Assembly (NCBI GenBank): GCA_937884755.1
Contig: CAKZYJ010000040.1
Coordinates: 1 to 45,630 of the forward strand
Source of the DNA: an uncultured Flammeovirgaceae bacterium
GTDB lineage: Bacteria > Bacteroidota > Bacteroidia > Cytophagales > Cyclobacteriaceae
Length of the DNA stretch: 45,630 nt
Direction: 5' to 3'
Of this stretch, positions 17,831 through 26,503 are shown piece by piece (within the stretch, counting starts at the first letter, position 1; the number at the start of each line of letters is the position of its first letter). The notes below the pieces were generated by a model that was not told the origin of the DNA, searched no databases, and was given only the letters and a program-made list of their open reading frames with translations. Made by a program: the position numbers and the translations under genes.

Positions 17831-19564
17831 ATGATCTATCTATTAGAGAGTAGTCTCTGCTTAGGAGTATTTTACATCTTCTATCGCCTGGTGCTACAGT
17901 ATCAGTCTTCTTATCAGTACAACCGCTGGTATCTGCTCCTTACTCCCTTATTGAGTTTTCTGTTTCCCTGGCTAGAGATTCCGGTTGGAGAAAACGCAAC
18001 ATTTGCTCCGTTACCACCTGATTATATCTTGTTAGCTCCGGCAGATACCGGTACAGTCCAGTCGGAAGAAATAGGTTTTTGGTCGTGGCAATTAGCACTA
18101 GTGCTTGTTTATGGGCTAGGAGTAGTAGTAACTCTTGTTTACTATTTACGTCATTATTTCACTATTCGTCGGGTCATACAGAATGGTAAAAAGAGCCAAA
18201 GTTCTAGTAGGGATTTTATTACGGTAAATACTAACGGTGCTTTTCCCACTTCTTCGTTTTTTAACTACTTACTGTGGGATAATACCCAAGACCTATCCCC
18301 AAACGAAGAACAACAAATTCTGGCACATGAAGAAAGCCACATTCGCCTGGGGCATAGTTTCGATGTGCTTTACCTCACTCTACTTAAGATAGTAGCTTGG
18401 TTTCAGCCATTAATTTATCTTTTTGATCAGGCTTTAGCTGAAAATCATGAGTTCGCTGCTGACGCTCAGGCTATGAAGAAACGTACGTTTGAACCTACTA
18501 CCTACAACAGTCTGCTAGCTCGCCAAACACTACAAAATTTTGAACCCTTAGTTAATCATTTTTACAAATCAAAAACTCTAAAACGCATTAAGATGATGGA
18601 GACAAGAAGCAACGTTCGATGGTATCGTTATGGACTAGTTTTTCCCGTTGTGGCTATACTCTTTACGGCTTTTTCTTGTCAGCAAGATGCTACTGAACTG
18701 GAGAGGCAATCCATCCAGCAAAGCCATCTACAATCAGAACTGGAGTGGGAGGAAATACGAAAGCTGCAAAGTGATTTGGTAGCTAAATATTTTGATGAAC
18801 ATTTAAAGGAACCAGGAAATGATGACCTCTTTTATCAGGAAGCAAAAGCATTTCAGGAGGTCGCTACACCCGAAGAGTTATCTCGCTATAATGAGTTGAG
18901 AGAAATGGAAAAAGTAGCCTGGAAAAGAAAAGCTTCAGCGGATGCGGACAATATTTTTATTACGGTAGAGGACCAGCCTGAACCCGAAGGTGGAATGCGG
19001 CTATTCTACGACTATGTGCAATCAAACTTAACGTATCCGACCCAAGCTCGACGAATGGGTATTGAAGGGAAAGTGTTTGTACAGTTTGTGGTAGATACCG
19101 ATGGCTCCCTGACTGACGTAAAAGCTATCAAAGGCATTGGTGCGGGTTGCGATGAGGAGGCGGTTCGCGTAATACAAGAAGCGTTACCTTGGAATCCGGG
19201 AACCCAACGCGGCAAACTGGTAAAAGTGCGAATGGTGTTACCAATTACTTTTCGGTTAGGAGAAGAACCTAATCCATCTGCTGCCCAATCAAGCGAATCA
19301 TCTAATCAATTTCCGAATATGGTGCAGGTTGACCTGAAAAAAATGGTAGTAGAACCGGTAAGAGTGGAGGGAGGCCTACTAAAAGGAAAGGTAACCGACA
19401 GGGAGGGAAATCCATTGCCGGGGACCAATATCCTTATTCGGGGCACTACTACCGGAACAGTCACCAATATGGATGGTGAGTTTTCAATCTCTAGTACTCA
19501 GGCCAAAGACAAAGGGTTGGTGTTCGCTCATGTGGGCTATCAAACGGTATTTCTCGATGAGTAA
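17831..19564 (+). CDS. M56 metallopeptidase-TonB C-terminal-carboxypeptidase-regulatory-like triple fusion
   Basis: 577 residues from the ATG at 17831; the frame is open upstream to 17783 but the homologous start MIYLLE matches the previous gene. Same layout as its neighbour: four membrane segments, HEESH (166-170), ENHEFAAD (about 204-211), FSCQQD after the last segment and a TonB C-terminal domain (about 374-480). It adds a C-terminal segment (about 515-577) typical of the CarboxypepD-regulatory-like fold found before SusC-type receptors: KGKVTDREGNPLPGTNI, NMDGEFSI and HVGYQT. That segment stops early after its last strand. A tandem duplicate of the preceding gene that gained a domain. Confidence 0.87.
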   Translation: MIYLLESSLCLGVFYIFYRLVLQYQSSYQYNRWYLLLTPLLSFLFPWLEIPVGENATFAPLPPDYILLAPADTGTVQSEEIGFWSWQLALVLVYGLGVVVTLVYYLRHYFTIRRVIQNGKKSQSSSRDFITVNTNGAFPTSSFFNYLLWDNTQDLSPNEEQQILAHEESHIRLGHSFDVLYLTLLKIVAWFQPLIYLFDQALAENHEFAADAQAMKKRTFEPTTYNSLLARQTLQNFEPLVNHFYKSKTLKRIKMMETRSNVRWYRYGLVFPVVAILFTAFSCQQDATELERQSIQQSHLQSELEWEEIRKLQSDLVAKYFDEHLKEPGNDDLFYQEAKAFQEVATPEELSRYNELREMEKVAWKRKASADADNIFITVEDQPEPEGGMRLFYDYVQSNLTYPTQARRMGIEGKVFVQFVVDTDGSLTDVKAIKGIGAGCDEEAVRVIQEALPWNPGTQRGKLVKVRMVLPITFRLGEEPNPSAAQSSESSNQFPNMVQVDLKKMVVEPVRVEGGLLKGKVTDREGNPLPGTNILIRGTTTGTVTNMDGEFSISSTQAKDKGLVFAHVGYQTVFLDE

Positions 19565-19589
19565 TAAAGGCCATTTGATATAAAGGGTT

Positions 19590-20675
19590 TTATGCCTCTT
19601 CAGAAGTTTGGTGCTTTTGAAGGCGTCCTTCGGATACTCCGAATAGCTTTTGCATTTTTTTTTTGGTATCGCCGTTACACATCAGAATCAGGTAGTCATC
19701 TTCAGCAATGTTGACTCCAGTTGGCGGGTTCTTTTTTAGCAGACGACTTCCATCAGATTGTTTTTTATTGATGCCTACTAGTACACATTCGTGGTCTTTT
19801 TTCAGGGATATAAATGCGTCTAGATAGTCCTGGTTGAGGTAAGGGTTCTGCTGGGTGACGCGGTATTCTAATAGGTCGTAGTCTTCACCTTCCAGAGCCG
19901 AAGTCATCAGCGATTCGGCCATCATAGCTACGTCTGGCTCGAAGGTATAGCTGGCTACCAAGCGGGAAGCAATTTCGGTTTTAGATACTACGTAGCGTAC
20001 TCCTGTAGCGGCAAAAGTTTCCTTCAGACTAGGGTTGCTCAGTGAAACCACGTAGTTGAGATTGGGGTAAGCTTTCTTTAAGTTGAGTAAATAGATCAGT
20101 ACTTCGGTATCGTCCTCAAAATTGATGAAAACAGTAGCTGCTTCCTGAATATTAGCTTTCTCTAGGGCTTCTATGTTGCTGTAGTCGGTGAAGAGTGCGA
20201 AGACATGCTTACCGTCAAATGCTTCGTGAATAAGGTCGATCCCAGTTTTGTCATTGCAAACAATGGCCACCCGGTTTCCGGAGTGCACCACTTCTTCAAC
20301 TACTTCTTTGCCAAATTTGTCCCATCCAATGACGAGAATGTGGTTCGTAAATTTTGTTCCCAAAAGTCCTAAACGTTTTTTTTCTAAATATGCCGATACC
20401 TGAGTAGTAAGCTGACTAATAAAATAACCCAAAATACCAACGCTACCTAATATAAAGATTACTCCGATAATTCTACCCACTGTAGAAACCGGAGTGTAAT
20501 CTCCATAACCAACAGTTGATAAAGTAACAATGGTGAACCAAAATGCATCTGCAGGGTGACTAAAGCCGGTACCTTCCTGATCGCGCTCAACCCAGTATAG
20601 TAGGTAGGTGATAGCAAAATAGGCTATTAAGACTAACCCTAGAATATACCAATTTTTTCGCTGTTGAGAAATCAT
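19590..20675 (-). CDS. potassium channel with RCK/TrkA regulatory domains
   Basis: 361 residues. Two membrane helices (about 8-28 and 65-90) flank a pore loop with the K+ selectivity filter TVGYGD (54-59). From about residue 108 there is a TrkA-N/RCK Rossmann domain (ILVIGWDKFGKEVVEEV); the nucleotide loop is G-W-D-K-F-G in place of the usual GxGxxG. A TrkA-C-like domain (about 255-345) follows. It should form tetramers with a cytoplasmic ligand-gated ring. It lies seven bases downstream of the DUF3616 gene on the same strand and converges on the M56 fusion gene. Confidence 0.92.
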   Translation of the reverse strand: MISQQRKNWYILGLVLIAYFAITYLLYWVERDQEGTGFSHPADAFWFTIVTLSTVGYGDYTPVSTVGRIIGVIFILGSVGILGYFISQLTTQVSAYLEKKRLGLLGTKFTNHILVIGWDKFGKEVVEEVVHSGNRVAIVCNDKTGIDLIHEAFDGKHVFALFTDYSNIEALEKANIQEAATVFINFEDDTEVLIYLLNLKKAYPNLNYVVSLSNPSLKETFAATGVRYVVSKTEIASRLVASYTFEPDVAMMAESLMTSALEGEDYDLLEYRVTQQNPYLNQDYLDAFISLKKDHECVLVGINKKQSDGSRLLKKNPPTGVNIAEDDYLILMCNGDTKKKMQKLFGVSEGRLQKHQTSEEA

Positions 20676-20682
20676 AGGCTAT

Positions 20683-21792
20683 TTACGAAACTTTCTTTCC
20701 TTCTGGATAAGTGAAAATATCAGCGTAAGCATCGCTTTCGTTTTGTCGCCGAGTACTCGTGGGAGCATCGTACACTACTAACAGCTCATCGTCTTCGGTC
20801 AGCGTAAGTCCTTCGGCTTTGTCTTTTCCATATTCAGTTTCGTGCCCCAGTGTGACATTAGCCAGCCGCTGAATTTCGTCGTTATAGAGAAGAGACTCTT
20901 TGGCGTTAGGTAAACCCTTCACAATGCGGTATAAAGCAATGGTACCGTCGCAATCCATGGTAGGTCCGGCCAGAATTAGCAGGTCGTCCTGGGCTACGGC
21001 TAACTCCCGAATACCCATACCATGCAGGTTGACGAAGTGCTTACGGTAACGTTGACCGTTTTTACCTATCTTCTTCAGCTTGAGTTTTTTCTTACCTTTC
21101 TGCTTTACCCGTACCTCCAAAATTATTGCCCAGCCCCGAAGTACCGGCCCGCGCAGGCCAAGATATATACGCTCTCCCATCACCGCAATCCCTTCAATAT
21201 CCAGTCCGTTATCCTTTCCTGGAATATCTATAAACATACCGAAGTGCTTATCATTAGCCAATACTTTAGAGAGTTGGCTATAGTTTTCTCCACCCTTCAG
21301 CTTAGTGGCGGTCAACGTCTTTTTCGGATTATTCGGATCAGGGCAGGATTTATATAAATGATACTCGCCACTTTCTGGATCTTTCAATAAAGGAACCCGG
21401 GCCAAGGTGTACCGATTGGGGTGATGCTTGATTTTGCTTAAGCGCTCAATTCTTTTCTTAACCGGTTCTTCCCGATTATCGGGCTTATCACGTTTACAAC
21501 TATGCGATCCGGCAATCCACATGAAGGTGCCGTCGTAGGCTAGTCCCTCAATATCCATCTCATTCTCACCGGCGGGTAAATCCAGGTATTTTGTAAGTGA
21601 AAAGGATTGGTGCTCTTCGTAAATATCTCCTACTCTTTTTAGTCGTTCCAGGCTATGTCCTTCGTCGAAAGCCAGCCATAAGTAGTCGCCGGTGCGGACC
21701 ACGGAGGAAAGCTCGTCTCTTATTTTCTGGTTGGCATTGTGGAGTGAGTCATCAAGCTTAAGTAGACGTTCATGAGATTTCTTGCAGGACAT
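20683..21792 (-). CDS. DUF3616 protein
   Basis: 369 residues, no signal peptide or membrane segment. The pattern of DUF3616 is clear: TGDYLWLAFDEGHSLERL, EMDIEGLAYDGTFMWIAGSHS, GLDIEGIAVMGERIYLGLRGP and EGLTLTEDDELLVVYDAP, consecutive beta-blades of a propeller-like fold with repeated D-I-E-G-[LI]-A motifs. The biochemical role is unknown; similar propeller motifs occur in esterase-like phytases. Located 29 bases after ruvC and seven before the channel gene, probably one transcript. Confidence 0.85.
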   Translation of the reverse strand: MSCKKSHERLLKLDDSLHNANQKIRDELSSVVRTGDYLWLAFDEGHSLERLKRVGDIYEEHQSFSLTKYLDLPAGENEMDIEGLAYDGTFMWIAGSHSCKRDKPDNREEPVKKRIERLSKIKHHPNRYTLARVPLLKDPESGEYHLYKSCPDPNNPKKTLTATKLKGGENYSQLSKVLANDKHFGMFIDIPGKDNGLDIEGIAVMGERIYLGLRGPVLRGWAIILEVRVKQKGKKKLKLKKIGKNGQRYRKHFVNLHGMGIRELAVAQDDLLILAGPTMDCDGTIALYRIVKGLPNAKESLLYNDEIQRLANVTLGHETEYGKDKAEGLTLTEDDELLVVYDAPTSTRRQNESDAYADIFTYPEGKKVS

Positions 21793-21821
21793 AAGGTAAA
21801 AAATAGAATAAGCGTGAACCT

Positions 21822-22415
21822 TCAGGACTTAATCCGTTCAGGGTTATCGGCGACGAAGGCCTTCCAACTTTTTGTGTGGCGAACCGGAGATGATTTTTGG
21901 TAGTGATGGCAGAGTGCTACCGCCAGGGCATCCGTAGCATCGTTAAGCTGTTTTCCCTGAAGTAAAGAATTATTGGTTTGTAACAAGCTGCTCAACATCT
22001 TGCAAACCTGCTCCTTTGAGGCATTACCATTTCCGGTAACTGACTGTTTCACTTTTCGGGGAGCGTACTCGGTCACTGGAATCTGACGACTAAGGGCCGC
22101 CGCCATGGCTACCCCCTGAGCTCGTCCCAACTTTAGCATCGATTGCACGTTTTTGCTGTAAAACGGAGCCTCTAAAGCCATCTCGTCTGGTACATATTCG
22201 TCGATCAGACTGGTAATTCGGTCAAAAATTTTCTGAAGCTTGGTCTGATAGAGTGTGTATTTGCGGAGGTGAATTACCCCGTATTGCATCAGTTCCAGCC
22301 TACTAGGGCGTGGTGGAGTAGATTTTATACAGATTACTCCGTAGCCCATTTCGTTGGTTCCTGGGTCAATTCCAAGAATGATTTTTTCGCTTATAATTGG
22401 CTTGGTGTTGGTCAT
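21822..22415 (-). CDS. ruvC: Holliday junction resolvase RuvC
   Basis: 197 residues. RuvC cuts four-way DNA junctions symmetrically at the end of recombination together with RuvAB. The four acidic catalytic residues are present: D17 in LGIDPGTNEMGYG, E82 in ALEAPFY, and D159 and D162 in DATDALAVALCHH. The N terminus is about ten residues longer than that of E. coli and the C-terminal tail is also extended. First gene of the minus-strand group with DUF3616 and the K+ channel; ruvA and ruvB are not nearby. Confidence 0.96.
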   Translation of the reverse strand: MTNTKPIISEKIILGIDPGTNEMGYGVICIKSTPPRPSRLELMQYGVIHLRKYTLYQTKLQKIFDRITSLIDEYVPDEMALEAPFYSKNVQSMLKLGRAQGVAMAAALSRQIPVTEYAPRKVKQSVTGNGNASKEQVCKMLSSLLQTNNSLLQGKQLNDATDALAVALCHHYQKSSPVRHTKSWKAFVADNPERIKS

Positions 22416-22455
22416 CTTGCGACTAAATATAGAGATTCTGCAAGCGTTTCAAAAG

Positions 22456-22487
22456 CAAAGGTAAATAGCCGAGCTATTTTACACCAA
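22456..22487 (-). promoter_or_regulatory. Bacteroidota-type promoter for ruvC
   Basis: On the minus strand TTG (22487-22485), 21 bases, then TACCTTTG (22463-22456), an exact TAnnTTTG -7 box, about 40 bases before the ruvC ATG. Confidence 0.6.
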
Positions 22488-22606
22488 CCTTGATTTAATT
22501 TTTCTATACCGATCATCGGCGAAAACATTGTAAAACCCGCATTCTGCTAGCTGATCATTCTTTAAACTTTTTACCTTTATCATTAGAAATTTTGGATTGC
22601 CGAGCG

Positions 22607-23773
22607 ATGGAAATATTTTTTGCTGCTTGTATTCTAGGTTATTGTCTGTTGGTGGTTTGGTTTCACTACCACTGGCTACAAATCCCACTTTTCCACTATG
22701 ACAAAGGTCAGTCTGATCTTCAGATCAATCTTAAAGTATCGGTGATAATTCCAGTACGTAATGAAGCAGTGCATATTGTCCCATTGTTACGAGATCTATC
22801 TCAGCAACGACTAAATGAGACTCTTTTATTTCCCACTCAAAAGTGGGAAGTAATTGTAGTTAATGACCATTCTGAAGATGAAACCCTAGTTCTGGTAGAG
22901 GAATTTCAAGCAAATACACTAATTAATTTACAGTACTTTTCAGCCCCCGCTCCTGGAAAGTCGCTCTCTCCAAAAAAAGCTGCGCTGTATCGGGGTATTC
23001 AAGCGGCAAAAGGCGAAGTGGTCGTTACGGTTGACGGTGATTGCCGGATAGGACCGTACTGGCTAACTACCTGGGTAGATTTTTTCCAAAAATATCAACC
23101 TGCGTTAGTAGCAGGAGGAGTTACTTTCTGTCAGGAGCGGTCGTGGTTTGAGCGATTGCAAACCCTTGAGTTTGCCAGCTTGATTGGGATGGGGGCGGCT
23201 AGCATTCAAAGCAAACAGCCTATTACTTGTAATGGGGCAAATTTGGCCTTTCGTCGGGAAGCTTTTTTTGAAGTAGGTGGTTACCAAGGCCATTGGCACA
23301 TTCCTTCGGGTGACGATGAGTTTTTACTGCACGCAATGTTCCGGAAGTTCCCTACGGAAATATACTTCTTGAAAAGCCCAGAAGTGCTGGTGAAGACGTA
23401 TGCCAAGAAAACAGTAAGCGAATTTATTCAGCAGCGAAAACGCTGGGCTGGAAAATGGCGGATGCATCGAGAAGGTCTGGTGACTATGCTAGCGGGATTG
23501 GTGTTTGGCTTTCACCTATTGTTTATTGCTACTTTAGCAGATTGGGTAATGAATGGAATAGAAAGCCGCTGGTTTGTTTGGCTGTTGTTACTCAAGATTG
23601 GAGTAGAGTACGTTTTTATAAAGTCAGTACTTGGTTTTCTGAAGAAAAAGCTAAATCCAGTAAACTTTCTTAGCTTGCAAGTACTTTACTCAGCGTACTT
23701 CGTATTGATCGGGCTTATTGCTAGTATTGGAGGATATACCTGGAAAAACCGCACCCATAACCACCGTGACTGA
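22607..23773 (+). CDS. glycosyltransferase family 2, membrane-bound
   Basis: 388 residues from the ATG at 22607; a TTG five codons earlier is rejected. One N-terminal membrane segment, a GT-A catalytic domain and three or four C-terminal segments. Motifs: SVIIPVRNEA (sugar-nucleotide binding), VVVNDHSEDET, DGDCR (the D-x-D metal site), a DDE segment in PSGDDEFLLHA, and QQRKRWAGKW (Q-x-x-R-W). These are features of inverting, often processive enzymes of the cellulose/hyaluronan synthase type that build polysaccharides or transfer single sugars at the membrane. Its target is unknown. The next gene overlaps its stop. Confidence 0.9.
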   Translation: MEIFFAACILGYCLLVVWFHYHWLQIPLFHYDKGQSDLQINLKVSVIIPVRNEAVHIVPLLRDLSQQRLNETLLFPTQKWEVIVVNDHSEDETLVLVEEFQANTLINLQYFSAPAPGKSLSPKKAALYRGIQAAKGEVVVTVDGDCRIGPYWLTTWVDFFQKYQPALVAGGVTFCQERSWFERLQTLEFASLIGMGAASIQSKQPITCNGANLAFRREAFFEVGGYQGHWHIPSGDDEFLLHAMFRKFPTEIYFLKSPEVLVKTYAKKTVSEFIQQRKRWAGKWRMHREGLVTMLAGLVFGFHLLFIATLADWVMNGIESRWFVWLLLLKIGVEYVFIKSVLGFLKKKLNPVNFLSLQVLYSAYFVLIGLIASIGGYTWKNRTHNHRD

Positions 23774-24020
23774 TCAGGAATTCGATGCATTAGATGAATT
23801 GTACTTTGTGACTTCTTTTCAGCAGTTGCTCCAGGAATTAGATTGGCCGCCAGATAAACTTAAGTCAGTATTACAATCTCTACTAGAGAAAGAATGGATT
23901 CGTTGCTACCTTAACCATTCGGAAGAGCTGCTTCCGTCGGAAGTTGACTTCGAAAGTTGTCATCAAACCTATCATTACTTAGCGACCAAAGCCGGATTGT
24001 TGGCCCACAACGGAAGATGA
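23766..24020 (+). CDS. small protein, possible winged-helix fold
   Basis: 84 residues from a GTG that overlaps the glycosyltransferase stop by eight bases; longer frames lie inside that gene. The sequence is a helix (EFDALDELYF), a helix-turn-helix-like block (FQQLLQELDWPPDKLKSVLQSLLEKEWIRCYL) and a C-terminal helix. This resembles a compact wHTH unit but I cannot name a family. The tight overlap suggests translational coupling with the glycosyltransferase and, nine bases on, the M16-like gene. Confidence 0.65.
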   Translation: MTDQEFDALDELYFVTSFQQLLQELDWPPDKLKSVLQSLLEKEWIRCYLNHSEELLPSEVDFESCHQTYHYLATKAGLLAHNGR

Positions 24021-24029
24021 AATTAACTT

Positions 24030-25316
24030 ATGATTATTGACCGATCTATACCACCTCTCTCACAACCCATAAAAGAAGTGAAGCTAGCGCAAGCTCAAGC
24101 TCACTATCTTTCCAACGGAGTTCCGGTGTATTACATTAATGCTGGTAAAGAACCAGTAGTAGGTATTGAGCTTTTACTACCTAACGCAGGTACCAAGTAC
24201 GAAGCTAAATCTGGTAATAGTATTTTTGCTATTAAGATGCTGGCTGAAGGAACTCAGCGTCGGACTGCTTTTTCCATTTCTAACTTTGTAGATTCATACG
24301 GAGCTTACCTCCAACTAAACCCTGGAATTGACTACGCATCTTTAGAGATATATACTTTAAAAAAGTATACTGATGCACTACTGTCACTGGTTGTAGAACT
24401 ACTAACCGAAGCTACTTTCCCAGAAAGTGAACTCGAAAAGCTAAAAACTATCCAGGTTCAGAAGATTAGAGTGAACAATGAGAAAACAAGTATAGTAGCC
24501 TCAAAGAAAATGCGCTCAGTATTGTTCGAGGCTGATCAACCCTACGGAAGAACTCTTACCGAGGAAAAGGTAACTCGGGTAGAAAGAGAATCACTCTTGC
24601 CTTTTTATCAGAAAAATATTGCTAGTAACTGGGAAGTAATAGTATCTGGACAAGTAGATGATGAAGTGCTGTCGTTGTTAGAAAGACATATTGGTACATT
24701 GCCTTTCGAGAAGGCAGAGAAGAAATCACAAACTGATGTCTGGAGTGGCCTATCTGGCAAGAAGAAACACCTGGTTGAAAAGGAAAATAGTCTTCAGTCT
24801 TCGCTTCGAATTGGAATGCCTTTCATCCCCAAGAACAACCCTGATTTCATTCCACTGCGGATTCTGAATACAGTGTTAGGAGGCTACTTCGGTTCTCGCC
24901 TTATGAAAAACATTCGGGAAGAAAAAGGTTTGACTTACGGTATATACTCATCAATTGTGAGTTTGCAAGAGGCGAGCTATTTGGTAATTGGTACCGACGT
25001 AAAGAAAGAACTTACTCAGCAAGCTTTAACCGAAATCTACCGGGAGATTGGTATTCTACGGGATCAACCCATTGATGAGATAGAGCTAAATATTGTAAAA
25101 AACTACATGGCGGGAAGATTGCTCACTTCGATCAATACCCCCTTCGCATTGGCCGAAAAATTTAAAGGAGTACACTTATTCGGATTAGATTATAGCTATT
25201 ACGAAGACTTTCTAAAAATTGTCAACACTATTGACGCGGCTGCATTGCAACAATTAGCTCAACAATATTTCGCGAAAGAAAATTGGTTTGAGGTTGTAGT
25301 TGGCAGTTATTCATGA
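24030..25316 (+). CDS. M16-family peptidase homologue without the zinc motif
   Basis: 428 residues, two M16 half-barrels. The N-terminal half begins VYYINAGKEPVVGIELLLPNAGTKYEA but where active members carry HxxEH it reads SIFAIKMLAEGT, so both histidines and the glutamate are lost. The C-terminal half keeps the R/Y substrate signature GGYFGSRLMKNIREEKGLTYGI. Such proteins usually act as the non-catalytic subunit of an M16B pair (an active HxxEH partner next door), but no partner gene is present. There is no signal peptide, so it is predicted cytoplasmic. Last gene of the glycosyltransferase group. Confidence 0.88.
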   Translation: MIIDRSIPPLSQPIKEVKLAQAQAHYLSNGVPVYYINAGKEPVVGIELLLPNAGTKYEAKSGNSIFAIKMLAEGTQRRTAFSISNFVDSYGAYLQLNPGIDYASLEIYTLKKYTDALLSLVVELLTEATFPESELEKLKTIQVQKIRVNNEKTSIVASKKMRSVLFEADQPYGRTLTEEKVTRVERESLLPFYQKNIASNWEVIVSGQVDDEVLSLLERHIGTLPFEKAEKKSQTDVWSGLSGKKKHLVEKENSLQSSLRIGMPFIPKNNPDFIPLRILNTVLGGYFGSRLMKNIREEKGLTYGIYSSIVSLQEASYLVIGTDVKKELTQQALTEIYREIGILRDQPIDEIELNIVKNYMAGRLLTSINTPFALAEKFKGVHLFGLDYSYYEDFLKIVNTIDAAALQQLAQQYFAKENWFEVVVGSYS

Positions 25317-25378
25317 GTTCAACCACTTAGAATTTGAACCTCATCACCTAATGATCTGGCTGCCTGATCACCTGCTTT

Positions 25379-25435
25379 AAAAAGTGAAGCTGGTATTTTT
25401 GGGTTGTTCCCTTACTTTGTAGTAAAACACTTTTT
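25379..25435 (+). terminator. possible terminator after the M16-like gene
   Basis: AAAAAGTG (25379-25386) pairs with CACTTTTT (25428-25435) around a 41-base loop that contains a smaller hairpin TTACT-TTGT-AGTAA. The T-run is part of the stem. It lies in the roughly 280-base gap before the signalling cluster, which otherwise shows no gene. Confidence 0.4.
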
Positions 25436-25598
25436 CCTGATAGCTCCGTACGCTTTTTCCTTTTCCCCCATTCGATTTATTACACCTTCTTCTTCACTGC
25501 TAAAGGTAGCTTATTCTGCTCGAAACGCTTTTTAATTTACTTTTGGGACAGTTATCACTGGGGTAGGCATGGTTTGATTTATAACAGTCAACTAAACA

Positions 25599-26480
25599 AT
25601 GATCAAAAGCCAACAAGACATATTTAAAACCTTTCAGCCGAAAGCGGCTAAGAAAACCGTAGAAGTAGAAATCGCTGACTTGCGAAAAATCACTGAAGTA
25701 GTGAAAAACCGTTACGGGTACGACTTTTCGGATTATGCAATGTCTTCTTTTCGAAGGCGCATACAACGAATTATTGAGCTGTTTCAGTTCAACTCTGTCG
25801 GCGAAGTTGTAGTAAAGCTAGAAAACGACCCTTCATTTATTGAGACTTTTCTAGCTGAGGTGACGGTAAATGTCACTGAAATGTTCAGAGATCCTTCATT
25901 TTGGCGTGAAGTACGGGACCATATCATTCCTAACATTCTGCTTAACCATGATACTTTTAATATTTGGCATGCAGGTTGTTCTTCGGGCGAAGAAGTAATG
26001 AGCATGTGTATTTTGCTTAAAGAAATGGGTATTTTGCATAAGGCTAATATCATTGCTACTGATATTGATAAGCCAATTCTTGCCAAAGCCAAAAAAGGGC
26101 AAGTATCTGTAAAGAATATGGACCTCAACGAGAAAAACTATATTCGTTTTCAGGGACAACATTCTATTCAGCATTATTACGAAGAAAAAGATGGAATGGC
26201 GATTATTGATCCTACGTTGTTTGCGGGGGTTTCTTACCGGAATTTCGACCTAGTTAAAGGAGAGGTATTCAATAAGTTTGATCTCATCTTGTGTCGTAAT
26301 GTAATGATATACTTTAACCAGAATCTACAAAACAAGGTGTTGAAGAAGCTTCACGATAGCTTATTCAAATATAGTTACTTAGCCGTTGGCTCTAAAGAGT
26401 CATTAATTTGGTGTGAGGTAGCTAACAAATTTATCATTGTTAACAACGAAGAGAAGATATACAAAAAAATCAAAGATTAG
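25599..26480 (+). CDS. CheR-type protein-glutamate methyltransferase
   Basis: 293 residues. The helical CheR N-terminal domain (about 20-95) with YDFSDYAMSSFRRRIQR is followed by the SAM-binding domain with NIWHAGCSSGEE (motif I), NIIATDIDKPILAKAKKG (acidic loop after strand 2) and FDLILCRNVMIYF (motif IV). It methylates glutamates of chemoreceptor-like coiled coils using S-adenosylmethionine. No CheA, CheW or chemoreceptor gene is in the window, so its substrate here is probably not a classical receptor. First gene of the co-directional cluster that runs to 37.2 kb; 23 bases before the CheB-like gene. Confidence 0.92.
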   Translation: MIKSQQDIFKTFQPKAAKKTVEVEIADLRKITEVVKNRYGYDFSDYAMSSFRRRIQRIIELFQFNSVGEVVVKLENDPSFIETFLAEVTVNVTEMFRDPSFWREVRDHIIPNILLNHDTFNIWHAGCSSGEEVMSMCILLKEMGILHKANIIATDIDKPILAKAKKGQVSVKNMDLNEKNYIRFQGQHSIQHYYEEKDGMAIIDPTLFAGVSYRNFDLVKGEVFNKFDLILCRNVMIYFNQNLQNKVLKKLHDSLFKYSYLAVGSKESLIWCEVANKFIIVNNEEKIYKKIKD

Positions 26481-26503
26481 CCGTAGGGGTTGCCAGTGTA
26501 GCT

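Noticed and set aside
25317-25598. Possible small gene before CheR
   Set aside because: Only short frames without start context or family pattern; the region shows a hairpin and nothing else.
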